The notes beneath the pieces were generated by a model. The model had not been told where the DNA came from, made no database searches, and worked only from the letters and a program-made list of their open reading frames with translations. 64,000 nt of DNA from Holophagae bacterium (GTDB taxonomy: Bacteria > Acidobacteriota > Holophagae > Acanthopleuribacterales > Acanthopleuribacteraceae): positions 1 through 64,000 of the forward strand of contig JAUIFE010000017.1 in assembly GCA_030429565.1 (NCBI GenBank), in the 5' to 3' direction. The position numbers were made by a program, and so were the translations under genes. Numbering within the stretch: the stretch's first letter is position 1; every line of letters begins with the position of its first letter. Below are positions 26,698 through 35,391 of the stretch, piece after piece.

Positions 26698-28155
26698 GTG
26701 TCTTCTTTTAGTTATAAATACCTGGTAATGCTGTCTTTGTTTTTTAGTTTGAGCATGCTTGCAGCCCAGCCGGCGCTGCCGGACAACATGGAAATTCATC
26801 TCTTTGAAAAACCCGAGAAAGTTTTCCATCCCGACAATGGGCTCGTATACATGGAACGTGAAATGTGGCGGGTTGTCGGCCGCGAGGGGCTCGTCTCTTG
26901 GCAAGCCAACCAAGTTCAGGGCTTGCCGGATTACTCCTACTTTAGTGATTTTGAAAACCCCATCGTTCACCCTGAAACCGGCGACCAGTTGTTTTTTGGT
27001 CGTCATAAACTATTCAACCGAGGTGCCCGCACCTTGTTTATCTTGAAAGCGGACGGTACTTTGGTGGTTCCTTTTCCGCACGCCGGAAATGACAAACTCA
27101 GCCGGCGCAGCCATTATGCTGCTGCACACGAGGCCTATCTTGCCACAACGCGTGTGGCCGAAAAACGGCGTTTGCCGCTGTTGAGGCACGAGCGTTTTGA
27201 GCGTAATGTCAGCACCAAAACCATCCTTGGCAAAGGAGCCGACATCGCGGTTTGGGTGCCCGGTTCACGATTTGTGATGGCGGTAGGCTTAAATCGGCTT
27301 TTTTTGCTCGATTTAGAGAAAAAGGAGATTCATGAGACCGTTTTGGATAACTACCTTGCCGGTTCGGCTTGGGGAGCAAAGATTTTGAACTTCAGCGGTG
27401 GCGCCACCTATGGGGAGCACTTTTTTCTCTACAATGAGACGGGTGTCTATCGCGTTGAATGGAATGGTAGCCTGACCCACTTGTTTAAAGCCGATCAGCG
27501 TGAGCCTGGCCCGGACCTTTTTGACCACGGCACCATTCGTCCCGGTTCGATTCGTGCCAAATCTGATTTTCAGGCGTTTCGAGATGGTGCTTATTTCATC
27601 ATTGGAAACCAGGTTCATGATCGGGAAGGCAATGTTGTTTTTCGTTTTTCGCCGAAACATTCCGAGGTCGCCTTTAGTCCGACACAGGCCTTGGCGGCGG
27701 TAACCCATCGCCCGACTAAAACACTCAAAGTTGTTGATCTGCTTAATGGTACGAGTCGCACGGTGCCTCTAAAAAACCGCCGCGTTCTCGATGTCGCTTT
27801 TGCCGGAGATGGTTCCGGCGTTTGTGTGCAGTATCTCGATCTATCCCGCCACGATTTTCATTTTGAAGCTTTTAGCCTGGATGCGGAAGGTTTAACCATG
27901 GTTGCCGCTGGGTTTAGCGAAGAGATGCCGGCGATGGTAGATAATCATCTGTTTTTCCTGTCGAAGAAACAACTTTATGTCCAGAAGATCGGTGATGAGG
28001 CTCGTGCGCTGGCGTCGCTTCCGGGTGAAGTGACCTACTGGTTGGTCAAACGCGGAAACGAGGTCATGTATACCAGGGTGGACCCCTTTGAAACCAAAGC
28101 CTACCGCAATCGTGCAAAATGGTTTCCCAGAGTTGGTATTTCTGTACAACGGTAA
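26698..28155 (+). CDS. Secreted protein of unknown family, triplet member C
   Basis: The 485-residue protein starts at GTG 26698, seven bases after AAGGA. The open frame extends back to 26467 inside member B, but that part is not conserved. The signal peptide ends around SMLAAQPA. Shared blocks are KVFHPDNGL, GLPDYSYFSDF, HPETGDQLFFGRH, LFILKADGTLVVPFPH, VWVPGSRFVMAVG, TGVYRVEWNGS and FIIGNQVHDREG. Members A and C are closest at the N-terminus (both VFHPDN). It is 76 bp after member B and probably in the same transcript. A strong hairpin terminator follows. Confidence 0.85.
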   Translation: MSSFSYKYLVMLSLFFSLSMLAAQPALPDNMEIHLFEKPEKVFHPDNGLVYMEREMWRVVGREGLVSWQANQVQGLPDYSYFSDFENPIVHPETGDQLFFGRHKLFNRGARTLFILKADGTLVVPFPHAGNDKLSRRSHYAAAHEAYLATTRVAEKRRLPLLRHERFERNVSTKTILGKGADIAVWVPGSRFVMAVGLNRLFLLDLEKKEIHETVLDNYLAGSAWGAKILNFSGGATYGEHFFLYNETGVYRVEWNGSLTHLFKADQREPGPDLFDHGTIRPGSIRAKSDFQAFRDGAYFIIGNQVHDREGNVVFRFSPKHSEVAFSPTQALAAVTHRPTKTLKVVDLLNGTSRTVPLKNRRVLDVAFAGDGSGVCVQYLDLSRHDFHFEAFSLDAEGLTMVAAGFSEEMPAMVDNHLFFLSKKQLYVQKIGDEARALASLPGEVTYWLVKRGNEVMYTRVDPFETKAYRNRAKWFPRVGISVQR

Positions 28156-28184
28156 AAAAGGCACGCCGAGGTGGCGTGCCTTTT
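28156..28184. terminator. Bidirectional terminator
   Basis: GGCACGCC (28160-28167) and GGCGTGCC (28173-28180) with a 5-base loop form a stem extended by AAAA/TTTT on the flanks. It serves the convergent triplet and chitinase transcripts. Confidence 0.9.
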
Positions 28185-28206
28185 CCTTTAAATCGAGGAT
28201 TGGGTT

Positions 28207-31155
28207 TTAGCAACCGCCTGCTGGGCCGATGTCGGTCCAGACCGAAGCCCTGCCGGGTTCTTCGCCGCGGGTCCACCACTTGGCGCGATAGCGACGGCCG
28301 TTGTGGTCGACTTCATCGCCGCCGTTGTAGGCTTTCTGGGCGTTCCAGCCGGCTGAGTTGGACATGCTTTCCCACACGTCGCTACCGCCTGGCTGATCAC
28401 CTTGGGTCCACCATTTGGCGCGGTAAACCTTGTTGTTGTAAGCGACCATGTCGCCGTTTTGGTAAATCGTACCCGCGTCCCAGGCCGGATAATCGGCAGG
28501 ATCATAGTCGTCCGGGCAGCTATCGTCGGCGCGCACAACCAGCGTCAAGGCGACGCTGTCCTCCAAGTCGCCGTCGCTGACCGTCACCCTTAAGGTGAAG
28601 GTCTTATCGGCGCTGACGTCGGGTGCACTGAAGGCCAACACTGCTTCGTCGGTAACGGGTACGTCGATGTCGGCGGGCACCTCCCAACTGAAGAACAGCG
28701 GGTCCCCGTCGGGGTCGCTGGAATCACCCGCGTCGAAACGCACGCGATCACCGGCATTAACCTCGGCCGGCCCGGTCGCGCGCGCTTCGGGTGCGCGGTT
28801 GCGACCACGAGGGTCGAGTACGATCACCACGGTGTCGCTGTCGTTCAGCTCACCGTCGGAAACGTTTAAGCTGAATACGTAGGTTTGCGCTTCGTCCAGG
28901 TCGCCGACGCTAAATTGCGCCATCGCCATGTCCGCGTTTTCCAAGTTGACTCTTGGGCCCTCGGTTTGTTCCCAACTGAACTGCAAACGGTCGCCGTCGG
29001 GATCGCTGCTGCGGCTGCCGTCCAGCGTGATTTGCGCGGGGGCGGTGTTGGTTTGGTCTGGGCCTGCATCGGCGTTGGGCGCGCGGTTGGCGACCGCCGG
29101 CAACAAGGTGATGGTGACCTGATCGCTGACGCTGTGTTCGCTGTCTTCCACCGTCAGCTCGAATGCTAAGCGCGTTTCTTCGGTGACCAGCGGGGCGCTG
29201 AAGCTCGCCACCGTTTGATCGGCATTTTGCAAGGCGACCGTCGGGCCGCTCACCTGACGCCATTGGTAGCGTAGGACTTCGCCTTCGGGATCGCTTGAGG
29301 CGCTGCCGTCCAAACGCACCTCGGCGGGCACGCGGTAGGTGGCGTCGGCGCCGGCATCGGCGGTTGGTGCGCGGTTGCCGGGTTCGACTTCATAGCTCGA
29401 CGCTTTCCCGTTCAGCACGAATAAGCGTGGCCCACCGGAGAACGTCAGTTTCATCATGCCTTGCAAGGTAATCGAGGCGCCTGGTTCAATGTTTTGCCAG
29501 CCGGAACCGGTGACTTCGTAGCGTTCGAAATCGTCGTGTTCGCCGACGCGGGTAAAGGTCGCGCCCCACACCGAGGTCAGCGTGGTGGTTTTGGGTAAGC
29601 TAAACGCCAACTTCCAGCCACCTGCGATGGTTTCACTGCTGTGGTTGGTGAGGGTCAGGGCGAAGGTGTAGTTGGGGTGGTCGTAGTTGCCGCCAAAGGT
29701 GATTTCGTAATCGGCGGTTTCGGCGGGCAGGGGGAAGGTGCTCATGCGTGGGTCGGCGGGTGGAACACCGCGCAACATGTTGGCGGCCAAGGTGGTTAGC
29801 GTGGTACCCATGCCGTACTCGCCGTTGGCTTTGCGTTCGTAGTCGCCCGCAAATTCCCACATCATAATGCCGCCGAGCCCTTTTTCGACCACGTAGTCGA
29901 TGCGGTGACGCATGGATTCTTCATCTTCCATGCTCAGGAACACGCGTTTATTTTCGTTCCACAAGTAAGGCACTTTGGTGACGTCGTCGAAAAAGCGTTG
30001 GTAGGCGCCGCCCAATTCGGGATCGAAACCCCAGTCGTCGGCGTAACTCAGGTTTTCGCGGTTTTCGGCGAGGTTCATCAAGTGCCACAGTGGATTGGCT
30101 CCGGCGGGGATTTCCACACCGTTGTCGTCTTTGTCGTGCCAAATGTTGTCAATCCCGACGGCGCCACCGTTGCTGGTTGCGGCGCTGCCGTATAAGCCGC
30201 CTGGCAAGCTTCCTTTGTTGACGTTACGCCAGCCGCGTGAATAGTACGGCACACCCATGGTGATTTTGGCGGGTGGGATGATGCCGCGGAAATAACGATA
30301 CGCCCAGTCGACGTTGAGGACCGGCACGCCCAAGGGTCGTGTTTCGGGATCGCGATCATCGGGATACAGTGCCGAGTTATGGCCGACAAAACCGTTCCAG
30401 GCGCCGTGGAAGTCGTAGGTCATCATGTTGACGAAATCCATGTATTCGGCGTATTCGCCCATCATCATGCCACCCAGAATCCACGAAGAAGCCGGGGCGG
30501 CCATGGTCAGCAAGTAGCTGCGACCGTCTTCGCGGCCGGCTTGATCAAGGCGTTCACGCAGCAGTTTGACCAATTCGAGGTAGTCGCTGTAAAGGCGCCC
30601 GCGCCGGGGTTCGGCGACATCACTGTCGTTGGGATTGCCCGCTTGCGCGGTCGAAGTGGGGTACTCGTAGTCGATGTCGAGGCCGTCAAAGCCATAGTCG
30701 CGCAGAAATTGAATTGAGCTGGCGGCAAAGGCTTCGCGACCGGCGGCGGTCTCACACATGGTGTAAAACCCGCGCGACGCGGCCCAGCCGCCGACGGCGA
30801 TCAGGGTCTTTACGTGGGGATATTGTTTTTTATAGGTGGTGAGCTGGTTGAAGTGCCCGGCGTAGGGCAGGTTGTTGTCGTTGCCGGGGAAGACGGTTTC
30901 GACGGCGGCGGCACGGTCGATGAAATCAATGCGATTGGTGGTTTCATTGACTTGCGCGAAGGCGTAATTGATATGGGTGATGTGTTGCCAGGGGATATCG
31001 CTGACCATGTAGGTCGGCAACCCGTTGGATCCGTTGCGCCATTCGGCGAAGTAACCGACAATGCGGCGATTGGGGGGATCGGCGGCGGTTAGGGGTTGAG
31101 CCATCTGTGTGAGCACACAAAGGATCAACAGCAAGGTGCTGCGAAAACGATACAT
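28207..31155 (-). CDS. Secreted multidomain chitinase, GH18
   Basis: The 982-residue exported endochitinase begins with a signal peptide (about 1-25, ending PLTAA). The GH18 barrel (about 30-440) carries FDGLDIDYEY with catalytic Glu164. Next come a CBM2-like cellulose/chitin-binding beta domain (about 480-600, GWKLAFSLPKTTTLTSVWG) and three PKD-type domains (about 605-880, each beginning NRAP and containing SSDPDG or SSDPEG). Two C-terminal CBM5/12 chitin-binding modules follow, each with YRAKWWT. GAGGAG precedes the ATG. It is convergent with the secreted triplet. Its promoter appears about 250 bp upstream, with a palindrome over the predicted start site. It should attack insoluble chitin and supply oligomers to the GH20 enzyme. 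Confidence 0.95.
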   Translation of the reverse strand: MYRFRSTLLLILCVLTQMAQPLTAADPPNRRIVGYFAEWRNGSNGLPTYMVSDIPWQHITHINYAFAQVNETTNRIDFIDRAAAVETVFPGNDNNLPYAGHFNQLTTYKKQYPHVKTLIAVGGWAASRGFYTMCETAAGREAFAASSIQFLRDYGFDGLDIDYEYPTSTAQAGNPNDSDVAEPRRGRLYSDYLELVKLLRERLDQAGREDGRSYLLTMAAPASSWILGGMMMGEYAEYMDFVNMMTYDFHGAWNGFVGHNSALYPDDRDPETRPLGVPVLNVDWAYRYFRGIIPPAKITMGVPYYSRGWRNVNKGSLPGGLYGSAATSNGGAVGIDNIWHDKDDNGVEIPAGANPLWHLMNLAENRENLSYADDWGFDPELGGAYQRFFDDVTKVPYLWNENKRVFLSMEDEESMRHRIDYVVEKGLGGIMMWEFAGDYERKANGEYGMGTTLTTLAANMLRGVPPADPRMSTFPLPAETADYEITFGGNYDHPNYTFALTLTNHSSETIAGGWKLAFSLPKTTTLTSVWGATFTRVGEHDDFERYEVTGSGWQNIEPGASITLQGMMKLTFSGGPRLFVLNGKASSYEVEPGNRAPTADAGADATYRVPAEVRLDGSASSDPEGEVLRYQWRQVSGPTVALQNADQTVASFSAPLVTEETRLAFELTVEDSEHSVSDQVTITLLPAVANRAPNADAGPDQTNTAPAQITLDGSRSSDPDGDRLQFSWEQTEGPRVNLENADMAMAQFSVGDLDEAQTYVFSLNVSDGELNDSDTVVIVLDPRGRNRAPEARATGPAEVNAGDRVRFDAGDSSDPDGDPLFFSWEVPADIDVPVTDEAVLAFSAPDVSADKTFTLRVTVSDGDLEDSVALTLVVRADDSCPDDYDPADYPAWDAGTIYQNGDMVAYNNKVYRAKWWTQGDQPGGSDVWESMSNSAGWNAQKAYNGGDEVDHNGRRYRAKWWTRGEEPGRASVWTDIGPAGGC

Positions 31156-31390
31156 AAGCTCTCCTCAATAAAAGCGTGCGCCACGGGGGCGCGGTCGAAT
31201 TGGAAGCTGTGAAACACACCGCGACGCGCTCGGTCGGCGTTTGGAAACGACGACGAAGAACGGGGAACCAGCGCGTTGCCCGCGCGTGCAAAGGACAGTG
31301 GGACGTCGCCGAGAGGCAGTGGCGGGTCCGCAAAGGACAGGGTGGCGGCAGGACGACGTGGGCAAAGCGGGTGTTTATTTGTAAATTCAC

Positions 31391-31407
31391 TGTACTTAAA
31401 AAGTACA
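31391..31407. promoter_or_regulatory. Palindromic operator candidate for the chitinase
   Basis: TGTACTTAAAAAGTACA is a perfect inverted repeat with 7-base arms and a 3-base centre. It lies directly downstream of the predicted -10 of the chitinase promoter, overlapping the expected start site, as repressor operators do. The binding protein is unknown; the sequence differs from the paired site near the ROK gene. Confidence 0.55.
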
Positions 31408-31411
31408 CCCT

Positions 31412-31440
31412 AACCTAGTTTCTCACTCGGGCCTTGTCAA
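31412..31440 (-). promoter_or_regulatory. Candidate chitinase promoter
   Basis: On the minus strand, TTGACA (31440-31435) is followed after 17 bp by TAGGTT (31417-31412). The -35 is consensus and the -10 is weak, which fits a regulated promoter. The leader to the chitinase start is about 250 nt. Confidence 0.5.
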
Positions 31441-31792
31441 TAGCGCCGCGATGCTTTTTTTGGGCGTCGTGATCTAACCTACACTCGATGGTCCGGCGCT
31501 TTAAAAGAAAATCCAGATCACATCTTTTTGCGCTTAAAGCCCGTTATTCTAGCGGCAACCGTTTGGGATTTTCGCCGCGTCATTGTATCTGAATTGTTAT
31601 TTATCAGGCGTTGAGGCGGTGCCGGTATGCCGGCGCTGTCTCGACGCGGAAAAATAGACGGTTGTGAAAATCGACGAAGTCGGTAGAATTATTTTTGCTC
31701 TACCCGTGGTCACGCCGTGCCGGCGCCGGCTTTGTGTCGGCCCCCTTGTCGTCGTGTCTCACGGTTTTTTTGGTGATTCTTTGTTTGCTCAC

Positions 31793-31821
31793 TTGACAAA
31801 CTAATTATGAGTCACCATAAT
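31793..31821 (+). promoter_or_regulatory. Candidate sigma70 promoter for the TonB-dependent receptor
   Basis: TTGACA (31793-31798), a 17-bp spacer and CATAAT (31816-31821) make the best sigma70 match in the window. The receptor start is at 32276, so the leader would be about 450 nt. Confidence 0.6.
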
Positions 31822-32275
31822 TCCCCCAATTGGACGTGATCTCTCAATTTTTCACTCTATCGGTGTTTGTGGGAGACGATCATTTGTCACGCCGGTTTGT
31901 CTGCCGTTCTGCTGCGCCCCGCGTGCCCATCGCTTTGGGTCTCATTTGTTCGTTTCCTCGGTCTGTTTCGCGCTTGCGCAGACGTTGCGATTTTTCGCGG
32001 TTCTCCCGCCCTTTTTCGCTGCTGCGACCGGTTGTGATTCTTCCGACCAACCTACCGGTGTATCGATCCAACTGATCTGGTCGCTTCCTCCCGGTATCAA
32101 ATCTCACACGGCACAAGGAACCGGGCTTCGGCTCGGCGAGTTCCGCGCCTTGGCGACGGACTCAAACGATTCGTTGGTGTGTGTTTTTGTTCTTGGATGA
32201 TTTCGGATCAAGTTTAGGCACCTTCTCCGGTGCTGCAGAGGTCCCGCAACGTATCCCCCACACGGAGGTTTTCCA

Positions 32276-35095
32276 GTGTTGAGAAAACATGCTTTGACCC
32301 ATCGCCGATCGGCGGTTTCGCGGTTGGGCTCGGTCCACACGCGTTTGCAGCAGGGGCCCGCGGCTCGGTTGCGCTTTTGCTCTGTCCTCTTCTTGTTGTG
32401 TTGGTTGGGTTGCGGCCTATCGGCCTTCGCCCAAAGCAACGCTACTATTCAAGGTAAGGTCTTCACGACCGACGGCAATCCACTTGCCGATGCGCCGGTG
32501 CTCGCCCGAAACACCGAGACCGGCATGGAATGGCCCACCAATACGCAGAAAGACGGCAGTTACTATATTTATTCGGTACCGCCCGGCGTGTATGAAGTGC
32601 GTTTCGAGCACGAGGGGTTCGAACCGCAAGTCAAACTGGCTAAGGTGTTTATCGGCCAAAAAGCTGCGGTCACCTTTACCGCTCGGCAGGGCAGTCTGTC
32701 GGAAGAAGTCACGGTTGTGGCCGAGATCGACGCCAACGATCTCACCAAGTCCGACCTCTCTATTCCTATTCGCAATGAACAAATGGAAAAGTTGCCGCTT
32801 AACGGTCGTAACTTTTTGGAAGTGGCAACCTTGGCCCCAGGCACAAAGCCTGCTGCCGGTGGCGCTTCTGGTTCTGGTTTGACGACCGGCGCTTCGACCG
32901 CTTCCAGCTTGGGTTTCTATGTGGACGGTAGCGACCGCAAAAACGAAATCGTCGACGGCGGCATGGTCGGCCAGTTCATTTCATCATCGAATGCCTTTCC
33001 CCTGAGTGCGATTCGCGAGTATCGCGTCGTCACCCAGCTTTACAAGGCGGAATTTGCCAAAGCCAGCGGCGGCGTGGTGACCGCGGCGACCAAGTCCGGC
33101 ACCAATGACCTCGGTGGTGAAATTTTCTTCACTTACCGCGACAAAGGTTTGAACTCTCGCAACGCTTTTGCCAATGAGAAGCCCGAGTACGAACGCAACC
33201 AGCTCGGTTTTTCCGTCGGTGGCCCGATTGTTAAAGACAAGCTGCATTACTTCCTTGCCTTTGAAGATACCCAAGTCGACGAGTTTTATGTCTCGGCGCC
33301 GACCGGTTCCTTCGCAGATTTGGGCGGTAACTTTGCCACGCCGCAAAAATCAAAGTTGGGTTTCTTCCGGTTAACCTACAAACCGGCGCCGGAGCATTTC
33401 CTCGACGTGTCGATTGATGATCGCGATGAATCCAACACCGCCTACTGGTTGTGGTTCTCACAGCCCTACACTCAGGACCGCGGACTCGACTTCACCAACG
33501 ATGTGACCAACATCAGTGCCAAATACCAATTGGTGGCCGGCACCATGTTGCACGAAGTGCGTTTCAACTCGCAGGACTACGGTTGGGCGACCAGCACGCT
33601 GGCCGATAACGGCCCCGGTTTCCGTTATCCTTCGATTCACACCGGCCCCTTTTCACACGCGCCACAGGACTGGGCGCAAGAACGTTACTCCTTGAACTAC
33701 GATGTCAGCATTGGTATCGGTAACCACTTTATTAAAGGTGGTATCGGTATGCAGCGCTTGCGTTACCAAGCTGAGCAACAAATTTTCTTTAATCCCCAGT
33801 TTGATTTCCTCACCGACGACGCGACCGTGCCTTTCCGCGCTTCGGTCGGTGTGGGTGAGCCGGGCATCTCCAAGTACAACACCCAATACGGTTTCTTCGT
33901 GCAAGACGACTGGACCGTGAACAGCAAGTTAACCGTTAACCTTGGCTTCCGCTGGGATTACGAAACCGATATGTTGAACAGCGATTTCGTCACGCCCGAT
34001 AACGTGCGTAACGAACTGTCGGCTTACTTCGACGATCGCTACTTCTCCGACGGCAGCAACCGCAAGCCCTTTACCGATGCTTATCAACCGCGCATTGGTT
34101 TCTCCTACGATATCTCTGGTGACGGGACGCGTTTCTTGACGGGCGGTGTTGGTATCTTCTACGACCGCACCATCTGGAACGTCGCTTCCGATGAAGCGCT
34201 GCGTTACACCTACCAAATCTACAACATCAACTTCAGTGAAAACGGTGAAGGTAACTCACTGCAGTGGGATGACCGTTACTTTGATCGTGCCAACTTGTTG
34301 GACTTGGTCTCGCAGGGTGAAACCGATCCGCCCGAGGTCTTTTTGATTCCCGACAACCTTAAGCCGCCCAAAACGGTGCAGTTCAGCTTGGGTTATCGCC
34401 AAAAAGTCAAAGACGCCACGGTTAGTGTGAGTTACGTCGGTGTGCGCGGCTCAAATGAAACCGCTGTTTACGATGCCAATGCCAATGGCCAAGTCCCTGG
34501 TTACGGCAAGATCAACGTTTGGACCGACGAAGGTAACTCCTGGTTCGACGCTTTCTACCTGTTCGTTGATCGTCCCTACAAAAACGGTTGGTTCGGTCAA
34601 TTGTCCTACACTTTGGGTTGGGCTGATAACGAAACGGACTCACTTTACTATGGTTACTGGCGTTACACCTCGCCCGATATGTTGCGTCGCGCACCGGCCG
34701 TTACCGATGAGCGTCATCGCCTTTCGGTGAACGTGGGCTTCGACCTGCCGTGGAACATGCAAGTTAGCGGTTGGGGTACCTTCGCGACCGGCACACCTTA
34801 CGATGTGATCGTTGGGACCGATGTCAACGGTGACGGTTTTGTCGACAACGACTACCCCGAGGGCGCCGGCCGCAACTCGGGCCGCCGCGACGATACCAAG
34901 GTGCTCAATCTGCGTTTGTCGAAACGTTTTAACCTGCGTCAATTTGGCTTCAATGCCTATGTCGATGCTTTCAACGTGTTTGATTGGGAAAACTACACCA
35001 GCTACTTCAACAACATGCAGTCGGCGAACTTTGGCGAAGCCAACGCCGCCGGCGATCCGCGTCAAATCCAAGTAGGTGGTACCTTCACCTTCTAA
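32276..35095 (+). CDS. TonB-dependent receptor with N-terminal carboxypeptidase-regulatory-like domain
   Basis: The 939-residue outer-membrane receptor starts at GTG 32276, seven bases after GGAGG. The signal segment is long (about 1-55, ending SAFAQ). An Ig-like carboxypeptidase-D regulatory domain follows (about 58-140: GKVFTTDGNPLADAPV, DGSYYIYSVPPGVYEV). The plug region starts around VTVVAEID and LPLNGRNFLEVATLAPG, and the rest is a barrel rich in aromatic strands ending QIQVGGTFTF. The layout is typical of the large Oar/CarbopepD_reg TonB receptors of Acidobacteriota. The substrate is unknown; the neighbouring chitinase and hexosaminidase suggest chitooligosaccharides. It is followed by a bidirectional terminator and the convergent ankyrin-TonB_C gene. 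Confidence 0.93.
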   Translation: MLRKHALTHRRSAVSRLGSVHTRLQQGPAARLRFCSVLFLLCWLGCGLSAFAQSNATIQGKVFTTDGNPLADAPVLARNTETGMEWPTNTQKDGSYYIYSVPPGVYEVRFEHEGFEPQVKLAKVFIGQKAAVTFTARQGSLSEEVTVVAEIDANDLTKSDLSIPIRNEQMEKLPLNGRNFLEVATLAPGTKPAAGGASGSGLTTGASTASSLGFYVDGSDRKNEIVDGGMVGQFISSSNAFPLSAIREYRVVTQLYKAEFAKASGGVVTAATKSGTNDLGGEIFFTYRDKGLNSRNAFANEKPEYERNQLGFSVGGPIVKDKLHYFLAFEDTQVDEFYVSAPTGSFADLGGNFATPQKSKLGFFRLTYKPAPEHFLDVSIDDRDESNTAYWLWFSQPYTQDRGLDFTNDVTNISAKYQLVAGTMLHEVRFNSQDYGWATSTLADNGPGFRYPSIHTGPFSHAPQDWAQERYSLNYDVSIGIGNHFIKGGIGMQRLRYQAEQQIFFNPQFDFLTDDATVPFRASVGVGEPGISKYNTQYGFFVQDDWTVNSKLTVNLGFRWDYETDMLNSDFVTPDNVRNELSAYFDDRYFSDGSNRKPFTDAYQPRIGFSYDISGDGTRFLTGGVGIFYDRTIWNVASDEALRYTYQIYNINFSENGEGNSLQWDDRYFDRANLLDLVSQGETDPPEVFLIPDNLKPPKTVQFSLGYRQKVKDATVSVSYVGVRGSNETAVYDANANGQVPGYGKINVWTDEGNSWFDAFYLFVDRPYKNGWFGQLSYTLGWADNETDSLYYGYWRYTSPDMLRRAPAVTDERHRLSVNVGFDLPWNMQVSGWGTFATGTPYDVIVGTDVNGDGFVDNDYPEGAGRNSGRRDDTKVLNLRLSKRFNLRQFGFNAYVDAFNVFDWENYTSYFNNMQSANFGEANAAGDPRQIQVGGTFTF

Positions 35096-35344
35096 ACCCA
35101 TGGGTTGAAAAGGTGGACCTTCGTTTCTCGTGCGATCCCCATCGGAAGCCCGCCCCCCCCGGCTCGCGGAATATCGCGCCGTGAGTCTGGGCTTCCCTTG
35201 TGTTCTCCCCCAACGGCGCAATCTTTTTCTCGGTTTACTCGCATTTCCGGCTTCGGCATGTTGGTCAGGCGCCCCCCTGATTGTTGTCGTCGCAGCGGAC
35301 GAATCCTGTAAAAGGGTTGCGCTGTTCTTATTTTTCCGGCAAAG

Positions 35345-35377
35345 AAACGGCCGAGTGCTTGTGCGCTCGGCCGTTTT
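35345..35377. terminator. Bidirectional terminator
   Basis: AAACGGCCGAG pairs with CTCGGCCGTTT (35345-35355 and 35366-35376) around a 10-base loop, followed by T. It lies between the convergent receptor and ankyrin-TonB_C genes. Confidence 0.85.
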
Positions 35378-35391
35378 CCGTGGGGTATCAC

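Larger units (their letters stand above)
31156..32275. other. Long divergent intergenic region, chitinase / TonB receptor
   Basis: This 1.1-kb region has no supportable gene; short frames lack ribosome-binding sites and codon character. It contains a leftward promoter plus palindrome for the chitinase (31391-31440) and a good rightward promoter (31793-31821). The rest is mixed, with GC-rich and T-rich patches. Long leaders on both sides (about 250 and 450 nt) leave room for RNA-level control, but I cannot draw a known riboswitch. Confidence 0.5.

Noticed and set aside
31830..32200. Short open frames between the candidate promoter and the TonB receptor
   Set aside because: No ribosome-binding sites, overlapping frames on both strands and translations rich in Arg/Cys/Ser with no domain character.
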